Assembly (NCBI GenBank): GCA_027574665.1
Contig: CM050659.1
Span: 20,623,001-20,687,000, forward strand
Length of the DNA: 64,000 nucleotides
Direction: 5' to 3'
Source: Rhynochetos jubatus
Lineage: Eukaryota; Chordata; Aves; Eurypygiformes; Rhynochetidae
A program made the position numbers and the translations under genes. A model generated the notes under the pieces. That model was not told the origin of the DNA. It did not search any database and was given only the letters and a program-made list of their open reading frames with translations. Shown piece by piece: positions 22,801-32,700 of the stretch (position 1 is the stretch's first letter; each line of letters begins with the position of its first letter).

Positions 22801-25800
22801 CAACAAGGTTAAGTACAATTATCTCCTCCAAAATGAACCACCTGTGCATTAGAAGAATACTTAAGGAACAGGAGAAAATTCCCAAGCTTTTTAATATTGA
22901 ACTTTTTAGAACTACAGCACCATCTTAGAGATTAAAACCTTTACACAAACATTCAGCTAAATATAGACTTTGGACATTTCCATTTCTCAAAGGAGATGGA
23001 ATAGCTCAGTAGAAATACATCTAATGGCTGAAAGTTCATAAGGGGAATTTTTTTCTAAGGATTATTTGATAGGCTGTGTATCTACTATGTATTTGGTACT
23101 CCTGCTGAATTCCCATGTGGACACAGTCTTGATAAGAGACAACTAATTGGCTTCAGATGTTTTCACATAGCAAAATAATGTTGGTAGTTAAAACACCATA
23201 AACTTAACATTGCTTATAAATCCCATTTATAGATAAAACCTAATTAAATGCTGCCATTGTAGTTATTTTATACTATGAAGTAGCTAGCACATTGACATCA
23301 GTACAAAAGTTACGGTGAATTCACATTTGTCATCTAAGATATTCGCACCCTATTTGCTCAGTTTGTAGTAAAAGAAGTTTTATTCTCAAAGTTGTCAGAG
23401 TTACAAATTCAAGTAAAAACATGAAATTTAATCTCGCAGCCTTATTGCTTGTTTTCACTTGCCCAACATGAAAGTAGAATTGAGTCTTTAACTGGAACAT
23501 TTATTGGCCTAAGCACCTAAAGAGAACCCAGCCCAAATGCACTCAGCCCCTGCTGTGGGACTATCACAATTTAAAACTAACAGCTACTTGTTTCTTATCA
23601 AAATGCACACTGAGAACAACATGCAGGTAGCAGTAAGAATTCACTAGTTTTAAGTGCATTTTTTTCTCCTAAACACCAAGGTAAGAACTTTTTCCTGCCA
23701 CATTTTCAAAGACATCTAGCGGAAGAATGTAACAATCGTTACAGTAATATTACTGATTAAAAGAGAGCTACTGCAGTCAGTGATTTGCAGTGATTTATTC
23801 GGTGATACGGAGAATTAAGAACTTTTAGAACTCAGTGTACTGCAGGTGACATGTGATTGAATATTACTGTAGAGCCATGGCTCCCAGAAGATTTAATCAA
23901 TACATTTTTATGTTTTCCTATCATATCTGCCTTGCTTTATTTTCCCTGAGCACGCTCTGAACATAAGGGGTAGATGTTCTATATTCAAGAAAATACGGAG
24001 AACTCGTGAACCCAATTTCACCAATTCTCATGATTTAATTTATCATCTATGATGCAAAGCACATTGTAACAAATTATATTAGGGAAACTATTATCAATAA
24101 CCACCTGGATTCCCTTTCAAAGTTCTTTTTTATTTCTTTAATGGTTTTTCCCTAGAGAGTCTGGAGCATTTCTCTGTAGTGCAGAATTGCTAAAGTCTAT
24201 CTGAAAGACTTGCTTGCAATATATAAAACACACACACTCACATTCTTTTATCCTATTGATACTGAAGCAAAAGAGATCAAAAAACTCACATAGCACACAC
24301 AGCAAAGAAGTGAGCTATACAACTATAAAATATTCTTTAGATGGAGCTAGCACTGAAAATCTCTATATTACTAGCAAGTTGAAAACAGGTGTAGTCCTAA
24401 ATTATGAGGTTCACATGTTACAGCTTTTCAGGTTTTTTCCACCAGATGGCAGGTGAAAGTTTTGATTTCCATAAACAAATCTGTTATAGCAAGTTATACG
24501 AGTACTACAGTTCTTGTGAGTGACACCTTGAGTCATTTACAGTACACGTTTTGGTTCAGAGGTAAGGCCTTATAAGGTTTTGGCTTTTGGATCAGTGGTA
24601 GCTTATATGTCAAAATTAAAAATGCATCAACAAAAAAAGCTTGAATATGCTGAATCATTCAGATTATATTGTCTTGGAAAAATAATATATACCAGGAAGT
24701 GATGTATTTCTGTACCAAACAACTTTAAACACAGACAAAACTATGATAACACACTGCAGTTATTTTCCTCTGTTATATTTACACTTGTCTGGAATTGAAC
24801 CAACCCTCTCAAAGTCATACTCCTTTTTTCCTAACTGTTCCACATCACTAATATTATTATTAACCTTAGGAACAAAGCTGCCACAGAGAAATGCTCTAAA
24901 AATACCTACATTCCTCCTGGTTTAAATGGAATTAAATATAAAATAAAATGAAATTCAATAAAACAAACAAGAAAACTTCTTTTTGCAAAACCTTAAGTCC
25001 ACAGCCTCAACCCAATAAAAGTTAGTTTTCTTTGGCCATAGAAAACATCACCAAAGACAAAAGGGATTCAGCTTCCCTCTCTCCAGAACAGAAGAGCCTT
25101 ATGGATAGTATGGAATCAAACAGCTCCAGTAGTTTTCTTTTAAGACATTACCATCAGTTTCAGATCACCCCCTTGCTCCCCCTTACCATGCTGCAGTTCA
25201 CCCCAAGGAGCAGTCCCACAGCACACAAGCTGTACACTTCTCAGATGAAACAACACCAGGAGCACATCTAAAGCGCTTCTGCCACAGGCAACCACACAGC
25301 CAGCACTAAGTAAAACTCCTGCAACACTTGTAGGGTGGACGCTGGCTCATCAGTACCAGCTGTTTTGCTCAACAGCTGTGCTCACTTGTGCACAGCCCTC
25401 AGCAATTAACTTCTAGATACTGAAGTAAGCTACAGGTTTTGTGGTTTAGCACTCATTACTACTGGTGCTGCCCACATTCAAGTAGCCTAAACCAAAATAA
25501 TATTATATACTCAGCCTTCCCAAAGAGAGGATAAATGTTCGTAACAAAAATGTCAGAGTTGTACTGAAATAAAGAGCATTTCTTGTTGCAGTGGAGCATC
25601 TAAATTATGGTGGTTTGGCCACTTTTAGTGAATTTTATCTCAATTATCTACAGCTTTTCAATATTTGACCTTTGTCTCCTCTATTCTATTACTTAAATAT
25701 TTTAAAAAGAGAATTTACAAAAAAATAGGACATAAAATTTAAAACTACCAGGCTGCTGAACCCTCAATCAATTTCAGCAAGCTGGATCTTCTAGATTTTA

Positions 25801-28079
25801 GACTCAAATCATTATCTGGAAACTGAACGATGATCTTTACTAGAATTAAACAGGTATGTAAAACAGATCTAAGCCATATCTAATATGGCTTAATTATAGT
25901 AATCCACACAGTGCATTTTTATCCAAATAAGAGTGAATGAAATTACATTCAGAAATCCCTGTGCAACAGGACTCAAAAATACCTGTTAGTTTTTTATGCT
26001 GTTTTATAATATTAGCTGTGTATTTGGTATTTTTATACGTGTTATTGTGTTCCTAACTATGTATCTCTTAGAGTTCTGCCTTGAACTTCTGCAAAAGAGC
26101 AACATTACCTTAAAGGCAGACTTCACCAGGCAGCGGTTAACTAAACCATTAACATTAAGGACCAGTTTATCTTTGAAATCACATTTTATCCTGACATAAT
26201 ATTCACAGGAGCTATATAAAGTATGTTTACAAATATGCTATAGGGTAAATACATAAGAGCATGCTTCATACTTTCAAGACAGAAAACAGTGTTTTGACAT
26301 AGGTCTGAATCGTAAGAAAAAATGATAACCCCCATGTGTTTCCTCTAATAAAGAAAATCAGCAGAACCTGACATGTTATTTTAAGGTCTTCCTTTCAGCT
26401 GGAGCTTGGACTGAATTAGTATACGAGAGACACCTTTTTCTATAAAACAAGGCAACCATAGTTTCGTTAATTGTCTCTGCTCCTCTTCAAAAAACCATAT
26501 AATTATAGGTCAGATTCTATGAAAAAAACCCAACACTAAAAGCATTTAAGAAAACCCTCAAAAACCCAACAGAAACAAACCCCAAAACTTCAATTACCCT
26601 TTCATAAGGGTCTGTGTGCCTACATATGCAGCTGGTATCACAGCGGTGCACGTGCATATAACAGAGCTCCATTTCTGATGTCAGCAGACAACACCAGTGA
26701 CATCAAATGGCACATTTAAGCATAGATTAGATCAGGAATGATATAAGTGAACATCTTCATACCACACACTGGGGATCTGGTCAGAACAAAACTCTGCTAC
26801 CATAGGTTTTAAACTCCAGCTGGTCTAAAACATCTCACTGTAGTTCCTCACTAACACTGACTGTGAGAAACACACAAAACTTTAGATAGAAAAGTCATTT
26901 ATCACACAATATTTAGCTAACATTGAGGTCTAGTCCTTACTAACAGGTTTGTCTCAGGGCATTTGATGACCATAAGGTCAGGTCAAATCTTAGTGACCTT
27001 TGCTCTTCTTACAGGGTGGGATTTCTATTGGGGTTAAACAACTCTCATCTGTGCAGAGGCAAAGCACTCTCAGGGTGCTCCAGGGCTGACGAACTCAATC
27101 TCAGCCTGGGGAGCCAAATCTTATTACCTTTTGTTCCAAGAACAGAGCACATCCATTCATATTGACTTCCATAACAAACATACAGACACAATGCTATCTA
27201 GAAAGTAAATGAACCACCATAGTCATTGTATTACTCTGAGAAGGAATGCCAAAACAAAGCCTGTCTGATGGTCACTTGATACACTCTATCAGGTGTAGTG
27301 TGGAGCAGAGTGAAAAAAGAATGTATACACCATAATACAATCTATCATCCATATGCAATTAATTTGAGAGGAAAAAAAATGTTTCAAACAGTACCAAATA
27401 AGACAAAACAAATTCATTTTTGATAATGTCTGCACTCCCCATTCTGCCCACATACACAAGCTATCCCACAAAATAACATTAACATTTAAGACAGCTGTTT
27501 TGCAGAGTCTAAAGAGGCCCTTTCAATTATCCACTTTGCTAAACATTGCAAACACCTGCCTACCTCACATTTGGTCAAATAGTTGAACAAAATGGCTAAA
27601 AGCCTGACAACGGGGTGCAGATCCTATTTACCACTGCAATTATCTCCCCAATACTCGGTGTGGTACATCACTGATCAAACCATTTGAGTAATAAGAAGTG
27701 AATGAGCAGTTCAGACTAAGAAAAGGCATCTTGCTTGTGTCCTGAAGAAAGTACATAAGCAGCTACACAAATGAGAGGTGAACAGTAGGCAGCAGTGTAA
27801 CTTTTCATTGCATCTTACAGAAAACATAGGTATATTGAGCACTGTTGATGCCCGTCATAGTGATCTTTCCCTGTAACCTTGTTTTCCCCCTAAATTTGAT
27901 CTAAATCACTATACCTCTATAATCAAAAGAATAAGCACAAAATCACTGCAAAGCAAAGGTGTGTCTTTCCTAAAACATCACAGTTGCATGCCTCAGTGGC
28001 CAAAGGGGCAATTCTGTGTCTCATGAATACATGGACACACCTGCTGCTTTGATAGCTCTCATTACCAAATTAGAATGAT

Positions 28080-28300
28080 TAAAGAATCCATATCACTGAG
28101 TGATAATGCTCTGGTAACAGTGTTAGTCACAATCCCTCCCGTGTCCATGTAGGATTGCTACTTTAAGATTAAATAAATAGTGGAATAATCCCACTTGCTA
28201 CTCTTTTTATGAAGAAATAAATAACAACATAATCCACTAATTTTTGTAATGTCTCATTTTGCACTCATATAATAACCCCCACCTAGGCTGATCTAGTAAC
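28080..28300. promoter_or_regulatory. Weak candidate noncoding element (AT-rich site cluster)
   Basis: A run of GATAATG, TTAGTCA, AAGATTAAATAAATAG and GGAATAATCCCAC sites without simple repeats or open frame. It is less distinctive than the other candidate elements and AT bias alone could produce it. Confidence 0.18.
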
Positions 28301-28636
28301 TAAAAACAAAAAAAGAGATGTTCTAGTATGTCCTGCTGAAGTCTTTCGATCCTCTGGCCAAATAATGAAACACCTTGAGATGAGAACAGACTTGGAATTT
28401 CATTCATTTATTTGCTACATAATTGGTACCTTCCAAATAAAAACCTCATCCCTGCTACAAAAACTTCACCATCTGAGCAAGGCAACACACTTCAAAAGCT
28501 GCCAAATGAGATGGTGCAGTCTCAAAAGGAAGAAAATATATCAATAACTGCACTCCTTATAATCACACTTACATGTGACTGGTGAAATACAGCTGAAGAA
28601 AGGCCTGGCAGGAAGGCACGACTGGTCTTTTGCCAG

Positions 28637-28763
28637 GTCACATTCCCAGCAAAGTCCAAAGTGAGAGAAAGCGGTCTGGGAGATGGAGTACCACAATTAA
28701 ATACCAGCAGCAAGAAGAAATGGGAGCTGAGGTGCAAGGAAGGCAGAACGTTACAATTTGAAG
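28637..28763 (+). other. Exon-like block flanked by acceptor and strong donor (tentative)
   Basis: CTTTTGCCAG at 28627-28636 is a good acceptor, and AAG|GTAAGG at 28761-28769 is a near-ideal donor. The 127 nt between them are open in one frame (42 codons, Lys-, Gly- and Ser-rich, no recognised domain). A coding exon, a noncoding RNA exon or chance are all possible. Many acceptor-donor pairs arise by chance in 64 kb, so confidence is low. Confidence 0.2.
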
Positions 28764-28769
28764 GTAAGG

Positions 28770-29714
28770 ACAGACAGATTTATTTCAAACCAAAAGGGAA
28801 CAAGGATCGAGGTCTAAAAAATTTGATTGGTACAAAGCAGCTCTCCTGATTTGCTATTTTCTGCTTTACATCTGCAGCCTAATGTCTGCCATTTCAGTGC
28901 AGCTGTGCAGTGCAAAGGGTGAACGTAATAAGCTTTTCTCTAACACGGAGAGGATTGGGGTCCTTCCGCTACTCTCAGCTCCAGAATATAGTGACAGCTC
29001 TGGCCCAGCTGCATAGGGAAGCACGGATGCAGCCCCTAAGGGAACTCACACACATGTCTGAGTGTGATTCTGGTACCTGAATTGCTGCTCAGTAGCTGTT
29101 ATTTGGGGCTGCCTTTTTAACAAGTATGCACAAATTTTAAAAATATGGTTCAGCTTCTTTGTTTAAGAGAAAGCCACATTCCTGATAAAGGAATCAGACA
29201 GGAAGCTCTGGTAGGATTAGAGTTCAGGTGATAATGGAAATAGAATCAAAAACTATGGTATTACAGTGATACTTTGTTAAATGTGGAAAGCAGGCCCGTT
29301 TGAATCAAAGAGAATATATTTTATGTAAAAAATGTTCTTGCAGAGTTTTCAAAGGAGCTGAAAGAAAACAGCTTTCGCTTTCAGTTTTAAATAATGCAGT
29401 TTAGAAGATAGTCATTTTTTAATCAAAAAGAATAAAAATATCTTTTTGATAAGAGGAGCATTTAGAAATTGTTTCTCTAAACATGTCTCACTACAGACTG
29501 AAGCCAAATCTGAAGAAAATTTATCCAGGTCCAGCAACAGCCAGACTACTTTTTGTATCGATCAGATTTAATGCCTTTAATCATTGTTCCAGAAAACGCT
29601 GCCAACACACAAGCTACCTGCACAGTTCCCAGTTTTTATTAGCCAGCTTGGTATTCTTTAGTCTTAAAGAACTAATTACAGCAAATATACTAGTTTTTGA
29701 AAAAGGGAAGAATC
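28770..29714. other. Non-coding stretch before the ERV fragment
   Basis: Unique AT-rich DNA. I looked for an LTR or gag/protease sequence directly upstream of the pol relic and saw none. Confidence 0.5.
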
Positions 29715-29963
29715 CGAATCCTTCGGGAAGCTAGTTTTGCCATAAAACAAAGTAAGGTCAGGGGACCTGCACAGGAGATCCATGTTTTAGGAATAAAATG
29801 GCAAGATGGATGTTGCCAGATTCCAATGGATGTGATCAACAGAATGACAGCTATGTCCCCACCAATTAGCAAAAAGGAAACACAAGCTTTCCTAGGTGTT
29901 GTGGGTTTTTGGAGAATGCATATTCCACATTACAGTCTGATTGTAAGCCCCTTTAGCAAGTAA
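29715..29963 (+). pseudogene. ERV pol: end of reverse transcriptase / connection region
   Basis: The open frame from 29697 reads through VLGIKWQDG (from 29784) and FLGVVGFWRMHIPHYS (about 29889-29936). This is the conserved 'fLG-vgfwR--Ip-ys' region that follows the RT palm and thumb in retroviral Pol. It ends at TAA (29961-29963). Homology continues downstream in a different frame, so a frameshift lies near 29950. The catalytic YXDD part of RT would be upstream and is absent. Codons before about 29715 do not look viral. Confidence 0.88.
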
Positions 29964-30529
29964 CCCAGAAGAAGAATGATTTCAAATGGGGCACCCTGAG
30001 CAACAATAACCCTTTGAACAAATTAAACAGGAGATAGTTCATGCAGTAGCCCTTGGGCCAGTCCAGGCCCATCAGGGTATTAAAAATATGCTTTACACTG
30101 CATTCTGGGAGAATGGCCCTACCTGGAGTCTCTGGCAGACTCACGGCTGACCCTTAGAGTTTTGGAGTTGGGGTTATAGAGGATCTGAGGCCCATTATAC
30201 TGCAACTGATAAAGAGATATTGCCAGCACATGAAGGGGTTCGAGCTGTTTTAGTTGATACTGAATCACAGCTCCTCCTGGCACCCCAGCTGCCGACGCTA
30301 GGTTGGATGTTCAAAGAGAGGTTCCGCTCTACACATCATGCAACTGATGCTACCTGGAGTAAGTGTGTCACACTCATCACACAGCAGGCTCAAACAGGAA
30401 ATCCCAGTAAACCTGGAATTTGGAAGTGATCATGGACTAGCCAAAAGGCAAAGATTTTGAATATGACCAGAGGTTGAGGTAATGCATGCTGAAGAGGCCC
30501 CACTGTATAATAAACTACCAGAAAATTAG
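29964..30529 (+). pseudogene. ERV pol: decayed connection region between RT and RNase H
   Basis: Pol-like reading continues in pieces. A lysine/asparagine-rich start near 29970 is followed by a Leu/Trp-rich stretch (about 30090-30140). A TLGWMFKERF segment (about 30297-30326) leads into THHATDATWSK (about 30334-30366) in an open frame from 30220 to 30429. Several frame changes are needed to follow it, and TAG at 30527-30529 precedes the RNase H part. It carries no function now. Confidence 0.75.
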
Positions 30530-30703
30530 AAGCAATATGCCTTATTCAGTGATGGGTGCTGCTGTATTGTAGGAAAACATCAGAAGTGGAAAACTGCTCT
30601 ATGGAGTCCTACACAACAAGTGTCAGAAACTGCTGAAGTACAAGGTGAGTCGAATCAGTTTGCAGAGATGAAAGCCATCCAGCTGGCTTTGGACATTGCT
30701 GAA
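30530..30703 (+). pseudogene. ERV pol: RNase H domain remnant
   Basis: Open between TAG (30527) and TGA (30704). LFSDG at 30542-30556 carries the first catalytic aspartate (codon 30551-30553). QFAEMKAIQLALD (about 30656-30694) carries the glutamate (codon 30665-30667) of the RNase H active site. The spacing of 38 codons fits the family. The later aspartates lie beyond the stop in a scrambled stretch (about 30720-30850), so the domain is inactive. Confidence 0.85.
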
Positions 30704-31019
30704 TGACCAAAGTAGCCAGTACTTTATCCTCACTTGTGGATGGAGGCAAATGATCTGTGGGGATGGCTACAGCAATGGAAGCCGAGCAACTGACAGCATA
30801 AAGGAAAATCCATCTGGGCTGCTGAATTATGGCCATATATTCCTGCTCAGGCAGAGCAGCTGGTTGTAAAAGTAAGTTATATAGGTGTTCATGTACCCAA
30901 GAGTCGAGCCACTGAAGAGCATCAGAACAATCCAGAGCATCAGATGGATCACGCTTCTAAGCCTGAAGTGGCTCAGGTGGATTTGGCCTGGCAACATAAG
31001 GGTGAATTATAATTCAGTG
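30704..31019 (+). pseudogene. ERV pol: decayed RNase H end and linker to integrase
   Basis: Pol-like pieces persist in shifting frames. A Trp-rich patch lies near 30758-30840, and a valine/histidine/proline patch with a KSRA-like segment lies near 30863-30912. No frame is open across the stretch. It connects the RNase H remnant to the integrase zinc-binding region in the expected order. Confidence 0.6.
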
Positions 31020-31255
31020 CATCCACGACACCTCAGGCCATCAAGGGAGAAATGCAACATGCAGACTGGCTCGTGACTGAGAGATGGACTTCACCATAGA
31101 CAGTATTGCACAGGTTATCCAGGAATGTGAAACGTGCTGTGATCAAGCAAGAGGAAGTTGTTAAAACCTCTCTGGTATGGAGGATGATGGCCAAAATATA
31201 AATATGGGGAGGCCTGGCAGATTGATTACATCACACTCCCACAAGGAAAATTCAT
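31020..31255 (+). pseudogene. ERV pol: integrase zinc-binding region and start of catalytic core
   Basis: HDTSGHQG (from 31024) gives the H-x4-H pair, and CETC (31126-31137) gives the C-x2-C pair of the HHCC zinc finger, both in one frame but separated by TGA at 31078-31080. In another frame WQIDYITLPQ (about 31215-31244) marks the start of the core, with the first aspartate of the DD35E triad at 31224-31226. Sequence after about 31250 is no longer viral, so the rest of the core and the C-terminal domain are missing. Confidence 0.85.
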
Positions 31256-32308
31256 GAGTACTCAGAAAGCCAGAAGGATGACATTAATAAAAATAAATGT
31301 AAAAAATCTCATATCTCATAATAATTGAATGCATTGTTAATCAGTGACTTTTGTTACAAGGACAAAGGAAAACGAGAGCATCATCCCAAACTAAGGTTTC
31401 TATTCAGACTGCAGACAACCCAGTTCTTAAAAACTGTCTAATCTGTGAATTTGATTTCAGTACTTTCTAGAAAAGCACTGTATGGTCTGTTATGCCCCAC
31501 AATTCTGGCAGATGTAGTGCATTTATGTCTATGTTATGAAAAAGTATTGCCATAAAGATATCAGAGAAGATTATTAAATACATACATACGCTTTAAGACA
31601 TTGATACGGCTAGCTTAAACGAAAAATTATTCTTTGGGTGACTCAGAATTCTCCATGTCCTCAGAGAGCACACACATTTTAACAGATTAAAGGAGCTCAT
31701 TTGCACAGCCAATTCTCGATGTTCCATTTGGTTGTTTCTAAACAATGGTTCTGGAATTCTTCCCATATTACATTTCTGCTTCTCCAATATACAGCTTAGT
31801 AGAATTTAGAAACAACTGGAGAGACATGAAAATTGCCCATGGTAAATATAGAAGCCACTGGAATTTCAGCTGCTTTATACCAACTCTTAATTTGCTCTAC
31901 AGTTTTGTGCATTAAAGATTGCTGGGTGAGCAACCTGAAAAAAAGCTGTCTAGAAGATCAGCTCCTTGTGACTCACTTCTCGTTTATCCATCCGCTACCA
32001 TACTGTATGCTACATGGTGACATCACTGCCTTTGTTTCAGAAATGACAAAACGTATATGAAAATGCGTTTTCTTACTGCTTTCACATTTTATTAGAACCT
32101 TCATTAGCATTCCTCCTTCAAGCTACTAGTGTGTTATTTACTATGAATGGAGCCGTACTTGGTCCAACACTCAGCAGTTGTTGTAGAGTAATTAGACTCC
32201 AAAAGCACCCAAATAGTTTCCAGGCTACCAGTTGGATAAAACATTCATTGCTGCATTTGTAGATATTTGGACTCCGATTTAACTCTTTTCCCTCTTAAAA
32301 ATCAAAAG
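31256..32308. other. Non-coding stretch after the ERV fragment
   Basis: Unique AT-rich DNA; no env, polypurine tract or 3' LTR was seen. The region right after the break is A-rich (about 31288-31312). Confidence 0.5.
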
Positions 32309-32447
32309 AGAGAACATCTTAGCGATGGAGAAGAGAGGAAGAGACCAAGTAATTCAGTGTGATGTAGACCTCGTGGTAACTCAAACTTATAATTACATAC
32401 GAAATGGAAGAGTTAGTGCAGCATATCTGTCAGGCTCTGTAACGCAG
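32309..32447 (+). other. Exon-like open block (acceptor, CpG-rich frame, donor), tentative
   Basis: A pyrimidine tract (ACTCTTTTCCCTCTT, about 32282-32296) and AAAAG give an acceptor at 32308. CAG|GTGGGT at 32445-32453 gives a donor. The 139 nt between are open, with ATG at 32325 in a reasonable start context (GCG ATG G), and hold four CpGs in DNA that is otherwise CpG-poor. The frame translates to MEKRGRDQVIQ..., ending ...AAYLSGSVTQ; I do not recognise it. The retained CpGs and even codon use make this one of the better exon candidates here, but no homology supports it. Confidence 0.28.
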
Positions 32448-32449
32448 GT

Positions 32450-32700
32450 GGGTTTGCTTCCTCAACATTTCTCTCTCTCCTTTTTTTTTCCCCTCCTTCT
32501 TCATCAGCATATTAATGCTCTTCATCATCATTCTTTGGAAGTGTGACACACATCACATTTCCCATCCTTCTGAGCATATGGTCTGGAACTATTCAATAGC
32601 TGCAATATGATGATTCCGGGCTGCTGAGCGCAACTGATTGGCACATTAAACTGCTGGGAGACTCTTATCTGGGGCAGACAGGATTCTTTCCAGTGCAGTC
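32450..32700. promoter_or_regulatory. Candidate conserved noncoding element
   Basis: Non-repetitive block after a pyrimidine tract. It contains CATATTAATGC, paired CATCATCA sequences, GATGATTCC, a GCTGCTGAGCGCAACTG segment with a retained CpG, and CACATTAAAC with a GATA-type TTATCT site near 32668. No open frame accounts for it. Composition resembles vertebrate CNEs; alignment would decide. Confidence 0.25.

Larger units (their letters stand above)
18921..28079. other. Long non-coding stretch, no gene seen
   Basis: About 9 kb of unique AT-rich DNA. It includes an A-rich tract (19195-19229), a C12 run (19841-19852) and a short C-rich tract near 21521-21560. All open frames are short (60-90 codons), several hydrophobic only because of T-rich strands. 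No LINE, ERV, tRNA or splice-supported exon was recognised. Confidence 0.5.
29715..31255 (+). mobile_element. Endogenous retrovirus pol fragment (ERV-L-like), degenerate, no LTRs
   Basis: About 1.5 kb of retroviral pol in the + direction, in the normal order: end of RT/connection (29715-29963), a decayed connection stretch, RNase H (about 30530-30703) and the integrase zinc-binding region and core start (about 31020-31250). It stops abruptly on both sides. No LTR pair, primer-binding site, gag or env could be found, so this is a truncated internal piece left by deletion or by partial insertion. Stops and frame changes break it repeatedly and it cannot encode a working polymerase. The style of the RT-end and integrase motifs reminds me of avian ERV-L-type (class III) elements; a gammaretrovirus-like origin is less likely but not excluded without a search. 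Confidence 0.9.
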
